A DNA stretch of 64,000 nt. Origin: Altererythrobacter sp. B11. Lineage in GTDB: Bacteria; Pseudomonadota; Alphaproteobacteria; Sphingomonadales; Sphingomonadaceae. The notes below the pieces were generated by a model. That model made no database searches. It worked only from the letters and a program-made list of their open reading frames with translations, and was not told where the DNA came from. Every line of letters starts with the position of its first letter. Position 1 is the first letter of the stretch. The DNA is taken from contig NZ_AP018498.1 of the NCBI RefSeq assembly GCF_003569745.1, positions 2,331,001 through 2,395,000 of the forward strand, given 5' to 3'. This document shows positions 55,067-64,000 of the stretch, one piece after another. The position numbers were made by a program, and so were the translations under genes.

Positions 55067-55214
55067 CGAATGACTCCTCATTTTTGTTGGCGGACGCATA
55101 CGCCGCAATCTGGCCATCCCGCTTGATGCGTGGATTTGCCGGACAAACCGACCCGAACCTAAGCAGCTTCGCTCGAATGCGCAATTGCCGATCGGTGTTA
55201 CAGTTCCGCGAAAG

Positions 55215-56600
55215 TCACTCTTCTTCGTTCGAGCCATTGCGATCGCTCATGCCCAGAAGCTTGAGCTTGCGGTGCAGGGCCGAGCGTTCCATCCCGATGA
55301 ACCCTGCCGTCTTCGAGATGTTTCCGGAAAAGCGGCGAATCTGGATTCGCAGATATTCACGCTCGAAGCTTTCGCGCGCCTCGCGCAGCGGCACGCCCAT
55401 CAGGGATGAGATGCCGGCCCCGCTCTCGGCTGTGCCCCCCGTGATTTCGGGCGGAAGCATGTCCGGCTCGATCCGGTCCATCCGGTCGCGCGGGGTCAGG
55501 ATTACCGTCCGCTCTACCACATTGCGCAATTGCCGCACATTGCCGGGCCAGTCGTAGGCCTGCAGCGCCGCCAGCGCCTCGGGCGAAATCTCGGGCGCCT
55601 TCAGCCCCTGCTCCCGCGCATAGCGGGTGAAGAAGTGATCTGCGAGCGCAGGGATATCATCGCGCCGCTCGGCCAGCGAAGGCACGGCGACGGGAACGAC
55701 ATTGAGCCGGTAGAACAGGTCTTCGCGGAAGCGTTTCTCCCCGATCTCCTTCTCCAGGTCGCGCGCGGTGGAGGACACGACCCGAACATCCACGCCGATC
55801 TGGCGATTGCCGCCGACGCGCACGAAGCTCTGTTCGGTGAGCACCCGCAGGATGCGTGCCTGGGTGCTCATCGGCATGTCGGCCACTTCGTCGAGATAGA
55901 GCGTGCCGCCGTCGGCAGTTTCAAGCAGGCCCGGGCGCACGAGCTTGCCATCCGCCTCCTCGCCGAACAGTTCCTGCTCGAACCGCTCGGGCGTGATCCG
56001 GGCGGAGTTGACCGTGACGAAGGCCTTCTCCGCGCGCGGGCTCCACGAATGCAGGAGCCGCGCGGCCACTTCCTTGCCGGCGCCTGCCGGACCCGTGATG
56101 AGCACGCGGCTGCCAGTGTTGGCGACCCGCTTCAGCGTTGCGCGAACCTGGTTGACGATGCCGGAATTGCCGGTGAATTCTTCCGCAAGGATGGCCCCTT
56201 CGCGCAGACGGGCGTTTTCCCGCCGCAAGCGCTCAGTCTCCGTGGCGCGCTCCACGAGCAGCAGCAGCCGCTCCGCTTCGAACGGCTTCTCGATGAAGTC
56301 CACGGCCCCGCGGCTCACGGCGGAAACGGCCGTGTCGATGCTCCCGTGGCCGGAGAAGATGATCACCGGAAGCTCTGGTTCGCGCAGCTTGATGGCGTCG
56401 AGCACTTCCAGCCCATCCATCGGGCTGCCGTGCAGCCAAACGTCCAGGAGAACGAGGCTCGGCCGCCGCTCGTCGACCATGCGCAGCGCGCTGACCGAGT
56501 CGCCGGCCGTCCGACACTCGTACCCCTCATCGCTGAGCACGCCGGCGACCAGTTCGCGAATGTCCTGTTCGTCATCCACCACGAGGATGTCGAGCGCCAT
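55215..56600 (-). CDS. ntrX: Response regulator NtrX
   Basis: A 461-residue response regulator. The receiver domain has the phospho-acceptor Asp53 (L-L-D-V-W-L) and conserved Lys near 105 (I-E-K-P-F-E). An AAA+ domain with a Walker A (G-P-A-G-A-G-K-E) follows, then a Fis-type helix-turn-helix ([19 protein letters not shown]). The GAFTGA loop needed to touch sigma-54 is absent; the position reads G-E-E-A-D-G-K-L-V. It probably regulates sigma-70 promoters, for example respiration or envelope genes. Confidence 0.94.
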   Translation of the reverse strand: MALDILVVDDEQDIRELVAGVLSDEGYECRTAGDSVSALRMVDERRPSLVLLDVWLHGSPMDGLEVLDAIKLREPELPVIIFSGHGSIDTAVSAVSRGAVDFIEKPFEAERLLLLVERATETERLRRENARLREGAILAEEFTGNSGIVNQVRATLKRVANTGSRVLITGPAGAGKEVAARLLHSWSPRAEKAFVTVNSARITPERFEQELFGEEADGKLVRPGLLETADGGTLYLDEVADMPMSTQARILRVLTEQSFVRVGGNRQIGVDVRVVSSTARDLEKEIGEKRFREDLFYRLNVVPVAVPSLAERRDDIPALADHFFTRYAREQGLKAPEISPEALAALQAYDWPGNVRQLRNVVERTVILTPRDRMDRIEPDMLPPEITGGTAESGAGISSLMGVPLREARESFEREYLRIQIRRFSGNISKTAGFIGMERSALHRKLKLLGMSDRNGSNEEE

Positions 56601-56619
56601 CAACTGTTCTCCCTGAAAT

Positions 56620-58866
56620 TCATTCGGCCGCCTCACTGCCGGAAGATCCGGCCATGCCCGCAGAGGCAGGATCGCGCGCGAAGCGCAGAGTGGCCCGCGC
56701 GCCGCCGCCGTCAGCGGGGGCGAAGGCCACGTCACCCCCATGTTCTTCAACAATCTTTTTCACGATGGCGAGGCCGAGCCCGGTGCCCTTCTCACGCGTG
56801 GTGACATAGGGTTCCATGATCCGGTCACGGTCCTGCGGCAGGCCGATGCCATTGTCCGTCACCGTGACAGTCAGATAGGTATCGTCCGCCGTCACCGAGA
56901 CACGAATGCGCCCGCGGAAATCGGCTTCGGCGCTCCGCAACCGGGCATCGACCGCTTCAGCAGCATTCTTGAGAACGTTCGTCATCGCCTGGCCGAACTG
57001 GTGGCGGTCGCAGGCAATCGCCGGCGCAGCCTGATCCGCTTCGAAGCCGTAGTCGATCTCGGTATGGGCCACTTCCTGTAGGAACAGAGCCTGCCGCACG
57101 AGATCGACCGGATCCTCCTGCCGGAACACGGGCTTGGGCAGGCGGGCAAAGGAGGAGAACTCGTCCACCATCTTGCGCAGGTCGCCCACCTGGCGGATGA
57201 TCGTGGCGGTCAGTTCCTCGAAAAGCTCTCCGTCCTCTTGGATCTGCTTGCGATAGCGTCGCTTCAGCCGCTCGGTCGCGAGCTGGATGGGGGTGAGCGG
57301 GTTCTTGATTTCATGCGCAATGCGTCGCGCGACGTCGGACCATGCGGCCTGACGCTGGTCGATCAGCTGCCTCGTGATGTCTTCGAAGGTAATCACATGC
57401 CCTTCCGCAGAAGGTGCGATCTTGACCGCCAGCGTGAGAAGTTCGCCGCCCTTGCCGTACTGATTGTATTGCACGATGCCGCTGCTGGCGCCGTTTTTCA
57501 GCAGGTTGTCGATCGAGGGCGCGATCTCCGCCAGTTGCAGGCCCAGCGGCGCCGGACCGGCGCGCTTTAGCAGCAATTCCTGCGCCGAACTGTTCATCAG
57601 CAGCACCTGCCCGTCCCGGTCCACGGAAACGATGCCGGCGGTGATCGATTGCAGCACGGCTTCGATGAAGGCGCGCCGCTCCGCCAGCTGGCGGTTCGCG
57701 CCGATCAGGGCGTCGGTCTGCCGTTCGATCTGCGCCGTCATGCGATTGAAGGCACGGTTGAGCAGGCCGATCTCGTCCGGCCCGGTACGCCCGGAGATGC
57801 GCAGGGCATAATTGCCGCTGCCGACTTCGCGTGCGGCCGAGACGAGATCGGTGAGGGGCTTGACCTGCCGATCCGCGAAGCGGAGCGCAAACCATACAGC
57901 GAGCCCCACCAGCGACAGCGATACGAAGAACAGCGCCAGGTTGAAACGCAGCTGCAGCACGCGCGCCCGTCGAGAGACGACGTCATAGGACTGGATGACG
58001 TTCTGCGCCAGGTTCCACTGTCGCAGCGCCTGCTCGTCGGGGTTGCGGGCGTTGTAGAGATAGAGACGCGCGGTCCGGTCAATCGGCGCAATGGCCTCGA
58101 TGCGGTCGCGCCCGTCATGCACGATCACCGACTCCCCGGCCTTGAGCCGGGCGAGATCCTGCGGGCTGATCCGCTGTCGCTGCGTGTTCTCGTCCGGATC
58201 GACGATGGCATCGACCTGCAGTGAACCATCATCGGCTTCGCGAATGATCGCGCTTTCGCCCAGGTCCCGATAGAGAACGTGGAACACATAGGTGTCGATG
58301 AACGCGGGGCTGGTGATGCTCCGCCGCTCCAGCTCGCTGCGGATGTCCTTCGCCATGGCGAGCGTCTCGTCACGCACGTCCCGCTGGTTCTGGTCGTAAT
58401 AGCCGCGCGCCAGCCGCGTCGCGTTTTCCAACACCCCGCGCGAATTGTCCGAGAACCAGAATTCAACACCCGACTGGAACAGAAAGCTGGCGAATACAGC
58501 CACCAGCAGCGTCGGGATCGCTGCCACAAGCGAGAAAAAGAACACCAGCTTCACATGCAGCCGCGCCGTCTGCCCGCCGGCGCGGCGGATCGCCATCCGC
58601 CGGCCGAACAGCACCAGCAGCGTGAGCGCCGGGATCAGCGTACCGATCAGCATCGCCGCCGCCTGCGCAGAAGGTACCGGCTCGCTCTGGTCGCCCATGG
58701 CGAACAGTGTGACGTAGGAGGCGCCGAGCATGATCAGCAGCGCAGAAGCGGCGCCGATCTCCAGCCACATGAACAGGTTCATGCGCCGGGCAGCGACCAA
58801 GGCGCGGCGCCACCACCGTGGCAGTCTGCTGACGCGAGTCATTTCAGTATCGGCATCGGCGGACAT
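56620..58866 (-). CDS. ntrY: Sensor histidine kinase NtrY
   Basis: A 748-residue membrane kinase. Three hydrophobic helices near the N-terminus and one near residue 300 flank an extracytoplasmic region. A HAMP domain (V-K-P-L-T-D-L-V-S-A-A-R-E-V), a PAS domain and the kinase core follow. The phospho-accepting His lies in [16 protein letters not shown], and the ATP-binding domain has the N and G boxes (D-N-G-I-G-L-P, G-T-G-L-G-L-A-I-V). It pairs with NtrX downstream. The ATG at 58866 is favoured; an upstream ATG at 58896 would add ten residues. Confidence 0.93.
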   Translation of the reverse strand: MSADADTEMTRVSRLPRWWRRALVAARRMNLFMWLEIGAASALLIMLGASYVTLFAMGDQSEPVPSAQAAAMLIGTLIPALTLLVLFGRRMAIRRAGGQTARLHVKLVFFFSLVAAIPTLLVAVFASFLFQSGVEFWFSDNSRGVLENATRLARGYYDQNQRDVRDETLAMAKDIRSELERRSITSPAFIDTYVFHVLYRDLGESAIIREADDGSLQVDAIVDPDENTQRQRISPQDLARLKAGESVIVHDGRDRIEAIAPIDRTARLYLYNARNPDEQALRQWNLAQNVIQSYDVVSRRARVLQLRFNLALFFVSLSLVGLAVWFALRFADRQVKPLTDLVSAAREVGSGNYALRISGRTGPDEIGLLNRAFNRMTAQIERQTDALIGANRQLAERRAFIEAVLQSITAGIVSVDRDGQVLLMNSSAQELLLKRAGPAPLGLQLAEIAPSIDNLLKNGASSGIVQYNQYGKGGELLTLAVKIAPSAEGHVITFEDITRQLIDQRQAAWSDVARRIAHEIKNPLTPIQLATERLKRRYRKQIQEDGELFEELTATIIRQVGDLRKMVDEFSSFARLPKPVFRQEDPVDLVRQALFLQEVAHTEIDYGFEADQAAPAIACDRHQFGQAMTNVLKNAAEAVDARLRSAEADFRGRIRVSVTADDTYLTVTVTDNGIGLPQDRDRIMEPYVTTREKGTGLGLAIVKKIVEEHGGDVAFAPADGGGARATLRFARDPASAGMAGSSGSEAAE

Positions 58867-58929
58867 CGTTGCGCAGTTACAACGAACCTGTTGCATTTTT
58901 GCAAGGCCTTATTGCCCCGCAAAGCATGC

Positions 58930-60345
58930 TTACCCACGCTGGGAAAAGCCCTCCGGGTCAATAGCCAGATCGTCGAGCCTTTTCCGCAGCGTGTTGCGAT
59001 TGATCCCGAGCAGTTGCGCGGCCCGCAACTGGTTGCCGCCGGTCTCCTTCAGCGCATGCTCGAACAGCGGCTTTTCGAACTCGGCCAGAGCTGCGTGGTA
59101 GAGGGTTCCGGGAGCAAAGCCGGCCCCGGCCAGCCAAGTCGTAACCGTTCCCGCGAAATCGCACTCCGCCGCGGCGGGCGCGTCGGCCTCTGCCCGGTCG
59201 GACAGCAGCTGCCGCACCGTCGCCGCGTCGATCTGCTCCTCGCGGGAGAGAAGTGCCGCGCGATAGACGAAGTTGCGCAGTTCACGCACGTTACCCCGCC
59301 AGGGTTGCGCTGCCAGGATGCTCGCGGCCTCCTTGGAAAGGCTGTGTTGCGGCAGCCCTTCGGCCGCAGCCCGACGAAGGAAATGAACCGCCAGACCCGG
59401 CACGTCTCCATCGCGCTCGCGCAGGGGCGGAAGGTGGATCGGCACGACGTTCAGACGATAATAGAGATCCTCGCGAAAGCTGCCATCCGCGATCATCGGG
59501 GCTAGGTCGCGATTGGTGGCGGCGATGATGCGCACGTCGATCGTCACCTCCTCGCGCCCGCCGACCCGGCGGATACGACCGGATTGCAGCGCGCGAAGCA
59601 GCCGCGTCTGCGCTTCGGGCGGCATGTCGCCGATTTCGTCGAGAAACAGTGTGCCGCCCTGCGCCTGTTCGAACTTGCCGATATTGCGGCTGACAGCACC
59701 GGTGAAGGCGCCCTTTTCATGGCCGAACAGCTCCGCCTCGATCAGTTCGCGCGGGATCGCAGCGGTGTTGACCGCCACGAAGGGGCCCTGCTTGCGCGAT
59801 CCAAGCTGATGGATCGCCTCCGCCACCAGTTCCTTACCGGTGCCGGATTCGCCCAGGATCAGCACCGTAAGATCGTTACGCAACACGCGCGCGATCATCC
59901 GATAGACATCCTGCATCGCCTGGCTGCGGCCGATCAGCGGCAGTCCTTCCGGCAAATCCGGCTCCGCGCCCGCTCCGCTCACCGTCGCATCAGCCGCCTG
60001 GCAGGCCGCGCGCACCAGCTCGTCCAGATCGAAGGGCTTGGGGAAATATTCGAAGGCGCCGGTGTCCGTAGCGCGAACGGCGGTGTCGAGCGTGTTCTGG
60101 GCCGAAAGGATGATCACGGGCAGGTCAGGATAGCACGCCGTCACGTCCCCCAGCGTGGCGATACCGTCGCCATCGGTCAGGATGACGTCGGTCAGCATCA
60201 CGTCGTATTCGTGCTCCCCCAGCATCCGGTCGCGGCAGGCAATGCTGTCGCACCGGTGCACGGTGAATGCCTCATCCTCCAGCGCAGCGGTGATCACCGT
60301 CGCGATGGAGGCGTCATCCTCCACCAGCAATACGCGCCTGCCCAT
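58930..60345 (-). CDS. ntrC: Nitrogen regulator NtrC (sigma-54 activator)
   Basis: A 471-residue response regulator. The receiver has Asp53 (L-T-D-V-I-L-T-D). The AAA+ domain has Walker A G-E-S-G-T-G-K-E and an intact G-A-F-T-G-A motif, so it can activate sigma-54 promoters. The C-terminal Fis helix-turn-helix is G-N-Q-L-R-A-A-Q-L-L-G-I-N-R-N-T-L-R. It is paired with NtrB upstream and controls nitrogen assimilation genes such as glnA. Confidence 0.95.
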   Translation of the reverse strand: MGRRVLLVEDDASIATVITAALEDEAFTVHRCDSIACRDRMLGEHEYDVMLTDVILTDGDGIATLGDVTACYPDLPVIILSAQNTLDTAVRATDTGAFEYFPKPFDLDELVRAACQAADATVSGAGAEPDLPEGLPLIGRSQAMQDVYRMIARVLRNDLTVLILGESGTGKELVAEAIHQLGSRKQGPFVAVNTAAIPRELIEAELFGHEKGAFTGAVSRNIGKFEQAQGGTLFLDEIGDMPPEAQTRLLRALQSGRIRRVGGREEVTIDVRIIAATNRDLAPMIADGSFREDLYYRLNVVPIHLPPLRERDGDVPGLAVHFLRRAAAEGLPQHSLSKEAASILAAQPWRGNVRELRNFVYRAALLSREEQIDAATVRQLLSDRAEADAPAAAECDFAGTVTTWLAGAGFAPGTLYHAALAEFEKPLFEHALKETGGNQLRAAQLLGINRNTLRKRLDDLAIDPEGFSQRG

Positions 60346-60358
60346 GGCTCCCCCTCCC

Positions 60359-61426
60359 CTATTTCGCCATCGGCAGATGGATGCGGAAATGCGTCCACCC
60401 GCCGGCCTCGTCCCGCTCGTGGCTGATGCGCCCATCCATGTCGCGCACCAGCTTGTGCACGAGCGCCAGACCGAGCCCCTGGCCGTTTTTCTTGCTGGAA
60501 ACGAAGGGTTCGAAGATATGGTCGCGCAGGGCGGGGTCGACGCCCGGCCCGTTGTCGCTCACCTGCACTTCGATCGGCAGCTTCACCGGGCGCCCGAGGC
60601 GGAAGACATTCATCACCAGCCCGCTGACGAAGCGCGTACGCAGCACGATCTCGGGATTATCCTCGTTCTGGCAGGCGTCCCGCGCATTGCTGATGAGGTT
60701 GATCAGAACCTGCACCAATGCCCCCTCGTTGCCCATCACGGGCGGGAGGGACGGATCGAATTCCTCACGGATCGGCACCGGCACGGTGCTGGCGGCGGTT
60801 ACCGTGTCACAGGCGCGATGGACCGCCGCATGCAGATTGAGGGGCGCTACCGGCTCGGGCTGTTCGCGGCCCAGTCGCTGCATCCGATCGATCAACTGAG
60901 CGATGCGGTCCACCTCGTCGGTTATCAGCCCGGTGAGGCTGCGGTCGCCTTCATCCAGCTTGCGGGCGATGAGCTGCGCCGCACCGCGAATGGCTGAGAG
61001 CGGATTCTTGATCTCATGCGCCAGCACGGCCGGGCCGCGCAGGGCGCTGGGCCGTTCCTCTTCACCCATCCGCTCCCCCTGCCCACCGTCTGACAGGGTG
61101 ACCACGCGCCAGCCCGGGCGCAGCGGCATGGGCGAGACGGTGAGGTTGGCGAGCACCGCGCGGTCATCGATCTGAATAGCCAGCCCGCGCGCCACCAGTT
61201 GCGCATCTTCCTGCGCCACAATCCTTTCCACGATGCGGCTCTCAGCAAACACCAGCACGTCGAGCAGCTTACGGCCGAGCAGTTTGCGGGAGCTACGCCC
61301 GATGATATTCTCGGCTGCGGGATTTACCTCCCGGATCCGTAGATCGGGGTCCACAAGCAGCAGGGCGAACGTCAGCCCGGCGATCTGCTCGCGCGGCTCG
61401 GGCGGCCCCGCCGCCGCTTCGCTCAC
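60359..61426 (-). CDS. ntrB: Nitrogen sensor histidine kinase NtrB
   Basis: A 355-residue soluble kinase. An N-terminal PAS domain (about 15-120) is followed by the phospho-accepting His137 in [14 protein letters not shown], and the ATPase domain with D-N-G-P-G-V and G-Q-G-L-G-L-A-L-V. There is no membrane segment. It responds to PII protein in other alphaproteobacteria. It begins with GTG at 61426, overlapping the dusB stop by four bases. Confidence 0.94.
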   Translation of the reverse strand: MSEAAAGPPEPREQIAGLTFALLLVDPDLRIREVNPAAENIIGRSSRKLLGRKLLDVLVFAESRIVERIVAQEDAQLVARGLAIQIDDRAVLANLTVSPMPLRPGWRVVTLSDGGQGERMGEEERPSALRGPAVLAHEIKNPLSAIRGAAQLIARKLDEGDRSLTGLITDEVDRIAQLIDRMQRLGREQPEPVAPLNLHAAVHRACDTVTAASTVPVPIREEFDPSLPPVMGNEGALVQVLINLISNARDACQNEDNPEIVLRTRFVSGLVMNVFRLGRPVKLPIEVQVSDNGPGVDPALRDHIFEPFVSSKKNGQGLGLALVHKLVRDMDGRISHERDEAGGWTHFRIHLPMAK

Positions 61427-62442
61427 GCCGCGCGCCGCCGCATGAACGGCTCGTAAAACCGCGCCACTTCGCCCAGCACCTGATCCGCATCGTCGATGAA
61501 GTTCACCTTGTTGCGGAAATCGGCCGAGCCGTGCATGCCCTTGGTGTACCAGCCCAGGTGCTTCCGGGCCATTTTCACCCCCACCTCGGTGCCATAGAGC
61601 TCCAGCATCGCGCGGTAATGCTCCATCAGCGTGTCGTACTGCGCGTCATAATCGGGGCTGGCGAGCACCTCGCCGGTGCGCCACCAGTGCATGACCTGTC
61701 CGAGCAGCCAGGGCCGGCCATAGGCGCCGCGCCCGATCATCACGCCATCCGCGCCGGATTGCTCCAGAGCCTGGGCGGCATCCTCGATCCCGCAGATGTC
61801 GCCATTGACGATCACCGGAATGGACACAGCCTCCTTCACCTTGCGGATGAAGCCCCAATCGGCGGTCCCCTTGTACATCTGGTTGCGCGTGCGGCCGTGG
61901 ACGGTGATCATCCGGACACCGAGATCTTCGGCAATGCGCGCCAGTTCCGGGGCATTCAGGCTCTCATGATCCCAGCCCATGCGCATCTTCACGGTGACGG
62001 GTACGGAAACGGCCTTCACCGTGGCTTCCATCAGGCGGGTGGCCAGCGGAACCTCGCGCATCAGGGCGGAGCCGGCGAAGCCGTTCACCACCTTGCGCAC
62101 GGGACAGCCGAAATTGATGTCGATTATAGCCGCGCCGCGATCCTGATTGAGCTTTGCCGCCTCTGCCATCGATTCCGGATCGCAGCCGACGAGCTGCATG
62201 GAGACCGGATCCTCGATGGCATCCCACGCCGCCTTCTGGATCGACTGGCGCGTCTCACGGATCATGGCCTGGCTGGCGATCATCTCCGTGACGTTGAGCC
62301 CCGAGCCATAGCGGCGCACAAGCCGGCGGAACGGCAGATCGGTTACCCCGGTCATCGGTGCGAGGACGACAGGGCAGTCGATCCGCACGGCGCCGATCTC
62401 GATCGGCTTGAGCGCCGGAGGTGAGGGAATTCGGTTCTGCAT
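61423..62442 (-). CDS. dusB: tRNA-dihydrouridine synthase DusB
   Basis: A 339-residue FMN TIM-barrel enzyme that reduces uridine in the tRNA D loop. [11 protein letters not shown] near residue 30 and the catalytic Cys in I-N-F-G-C-P-V-R-K near 107 are intact, as is I-G-R-G-A-Y-G-R-P near 230. The dusB-ntrBC order is conserved in alphaproteobacteria, so this is the first gene of the Ntr operon. The ATG at 62442 is chosen since upstream sequence is not conserved-looking. Confidence 0.94.
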   Translation of the reverse strand: MQNRIPSPPALKPIEIGAVRIDCPVVLAPMTGVTDLPFRRLVRRYGSGLNVTEMIASQAMIRETRQSIQKAAWDAIEDPVSMQLVGCDPESMAEAAKLNQDRGAAIIDINFGCPVRKVVNGFAGSALMREVPLATRLMEATVKAVSVPVTVKMRMGWDHESLNAPELARIAEDLGVRMITVHGRTRNQMYKGTADWGFIRKVKEAVSIPVIVNGDICGIEDAAQALEQSGADGVMIGRGAYGRPWLLGQVMHWWRTGEVLASPDYDAQYDTLMEHYRAMLELYGTEVGVKMARKHLGWYTKGMHGSADFRNKVNFIDDADQVLGEVARFYEPFMRRRAA

Positions 62443-62519
62443 GGTAATGTGCCTAATAATTGGGCAGCGCATAGTGGATTGCGGGGGTGCTCGCAAGGCG
62501 CTAGCGCGCCGCCAACGCC

Positions 62520-63698
62520 ATGGCCCCCTCCCCCGCCCCGCATTCGCCCGCTCTGGCTGCCGTCGTCGTCGCGGCGGGCCAAGGGCTGCGCGCGGGCCAG
62601 CCCTTGCCGAAGCAGTTCGCCCTGTGGCGCGGCAAGCCGGTGCTGCGCCACGCGGTGGAGGCGCTCGTCAAGGCTGGCGTGGGGCCGATCGTGGTGGTCA
62701 TTCCCACCGGTGCCGAGGATCTGACCGCCGAGATACTCCAGGGTCTGCCGCATGTCTCTTTCGTATGCGGGGGCGCCACCAGGCAAGCTTCGGTTCTCAA
62801 GGGCCTGGAAGCCCTTTCGCACGCTGCCCCGGAAGTCGTGCTGATCCACGATGCCGCGCGCCCGGACTGCCCCGAGGCGGTTGTGAAGCGGCTTGTTGTG
62901 GCGCTGGAGCACGCGCCCGGCGCCATTCCGGTCCTGCCTGTAGTAGACAGTCTGGTGTATGCGGCGGAGGGCCGGATGGGGGGCAGCGCAAGGCGGGAGG
63001 AACTCCGCCGGGTGCAAACGCCGCAGGCGTTCCACTTCGCAGCGATCCTCGCCGCCCATCGCGCCTGGCAGGGCCGGCCCGATGCAGGCGATGATGCGCA
63101 GGTTGCTCGCGCCGCGGGGCTGGAGATCGCGCTTATCACCGGGGACGAGCGGCTGCGCAAACTGACCTTTGCGGAGGATTTCATGGACAGCACATCCACC
63201 CCGCCGCCGCGATATCCGCGCACCGGCACGGGCTTTGACGTCCACCGCCTAGCCGCCGGGGAAGAGCTGTGGCTGTGCGGCATCCAGCTGGCGCATGATC
63301 GCGGGCTCGCGGGCCATAGCGATGCCGATGTGGCGCTGCACGCGCTGGTGGATGCGGTGCTGGGCGCCGTTGGAGCGGGCGACATCGGCCAGCATTTCCC
63401 GCCGAGCGATCCGCAATGGAAGGGCGCCGCTTCGAGCCGCTTCGTGAGCCATGCGGTGGAGTTGGCCAGGGCAGCCGGATACGAAATCGGCAATGTGGAC
63501 CTCACCATCATCTGCGAGGCGCCCCGCATTGGCCCACATCGTGACGCCATGAGGCAACGGCTTGCCGAATTGCTGGGGACAGCGGTAGATGCCGTGAATG
63601 TCAAGGGAACGACGAGCGAACGCCTCGGTTTTGCCGGGCGTGGCGAGGGTATTGCGGCACAGGCCGTGGCCACGCTGATTCCGCTGGAAAGGATGTAA
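62520..63698 (+). CDS. ispDF: Bifunctional IspD/IspF (MEP-pathway cytidylyltransferase and cyclase)
   Basis: A 392-residue fusion. The IspD part (about 1-215) has [10 protein letters not shown] and I-H-D-A-A-R-P near residue 110. The IspF part (about 232-390) has G-T-G-F-D-V-H-R-L, with the zinc ligands Asp and His, and [12 protein letters not shown]. The two steps of isoprenoid synthesis lie on either side of IspE. Such fusions are common in alphaproteobacteria. It is divergent from dusB. Confidence 0.96.
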   Translation: MAPSPAPHSPALAAVVVAAGQGLRAGQPLPKQFALWRGKPVLRHAVEALVKAGVGPIVVVIPTGAEDLTAEILQGLPHVSFVCGGATRQASVLKGLEALSHAAPEVVLIHDAARPDCPEAVVKRLVVALEHAPGAIPVLPVVDSLVYAAEGRMGGSARREELRRVQTPQAFHFAAILAAHRAWQGRPDAGDDAQVARAAGLEIALITGDERLRKLTFAEDFMDSTSTPPPRYPRTGTGFDVHRLAAGEELWLCGIQLAHDRGLAGHSDADVALHALVDAVLGAVGAGDIGQHFPPSDPQWKGAASSRFVSHAVELARAAGYEIGNVDLTIICEAPRIGPHRDAMRQRLAELLGTAVDAVNVKGTTSERLGFAGRGEGIAAQAVATLIPLERM

Positions 63699-63702
63699 TC
63701 CC

Positions 63703-64000
63703 ATGGTCGCTGCAAAGCATCTCTTCGCTGCGCTCGGCGCCGCCGCGCTGGCGATTCAGCCGCAGGCCGCCGCCGCGCAAGGCAGCTGCGTGACCGAGGC
63801 TGAAGTCGGCGCCATGGCACTCTACGCCATGCCGCAGGCGATCCAGGCGGTACGCCTGGGCTGTTCCGGCCAGCTGTCGAGCAACGGCTATCTGGCGCGG
63901 CACGGAGACGAGCTGATCGCCTCTTACACGGCGCTGCAGGATCGCAATTGGCCGGGTGCCAAGTCCGCGCTGCTGAAGCTTGTGACTTCGGGCTTGCAAC
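63703..64000 (+). CDS. Exported protein, unknown, truncated by the right edge
   Basis: The first 99 residues of a secreted protein that runs off the window. A signal peptide ends in A-A-A-A-Q near residue 25. The mature part begins G-S-C-V-T-E-A-E-V-G-A-M-A-L-Y-A-M-P and contains C-S-G-Q-L-S-S-N-G. The ATG at 63703 follows the ispDF stop by four bases. I do not recognise a family. Confidence 0.7.
   Translation, partial: MVAAKHLFAALGAAALAIQPQAAAAQGSCVTEAEVGAMALYAMPQAIQAVRLGCSGQLSSNGYLARHGDELIASYTALQDRNWPGAKSALLKLVTSGLQ

Overview
The window looks like chromosomal DNA of an alphaproteobacterium of the order Sphingomonadales (Erythrobacteraceae or Sphingomonadaceae). The evidence is the high G+C, the dusB-ntrB-ntrC-ntrY-ntrX-hfq-hflX order, the fused ispDF, a LigF-type glutathione transferase, a 'vgr-related' HExxH-like protein and an Hfq made of two Hfq units in one chain. 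It is almost entirely housekeeping DNA with short gaps and many ATGA/GTGA stop-start overlaps. I see no prophage, insertion sequence or CRISPR array. The one stretch that looks accessory is about 49.1-52.1 kb.

Layout. 0-10.8 kb: the start of an MFS transporter, a PilZ protein, tyrS, a DOMON-like protein overlapping a NamZ/DUF1343 muramidase gene, a LigF-like GST, a soluble chemoreceptor, a beta-lactamase-fold serine hydrolase, parE and an LpoA-like lipoprotein. 10.8-17.2 kb: rsmI, yraN, gshB and a DedA gene on the plus strand face xerC, hemW, rdgB and rph on the minus strand. A nested inverted-repeat element lies between the two blocks. 17.3-23.6 kb: the chaperone block hrcA-grpE, a Gly-zipper lipoprotein, a vgr-related protein and a PCu(A)C copper chaperone on the minus strand, then dnaK behind a sigma-32-like promoter, and dnaJ. 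23.6-29.3 kb: radA, cvpA, a two-cysteine IscU-like protein, an MHS-type MFS transporter, alr and phaR.

29.4-39.1 kb: proS of the archaeal/eukaryotic type, an M28 peptidase, rnr, a Usp protein, pdhC, an SH3-like secreted protein, a YciA thioesterase, lpdA and tRNA-Ser(UGA). 39.2-44.2 kb: an envelope block with two tandem secreted paralogues of unknown function, an MltB-type transglycosylase, a degenerate RlpA and a D,D-carboxypeptidase. 44.2-49.1 kb: a tightly overlapped run tmk-holB-metG-tatD-MBL hydrolase-small membrane protein. 49.1-52.4 kb: an isolated OafA-type acyltransferase, a hairpin-rich non-coding stretch and a 57-residue DUF1328 membrane protein. 52.4-64 kb: mazG faces the minus-strand nitrogen-regulation and RNA-chaperone operon dusB-ntrBC-ntrYX-hfq-hflX. 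The divergent ispDF follows, and the window ends inside a secreted protein gene.

How they fit together. DnaK, DnaJ, GrpE and HrcA form the heat-shock chaperone system. PdhC and LpdA are the E2 and E3 of 2-oxo acid dehydrogenases. Alr, the carboxypeptidase, MltB, RlpA, NamZ and LpoA-like proteins all serve cell-wall synthesis and turnover. NtrBC and NtrYX are two paired two-component systems next to the global RNA chaperone Hfq. The most unusual item is the single-gene tandem Hfq, which should form a pseudo-hexamer from three subunits.
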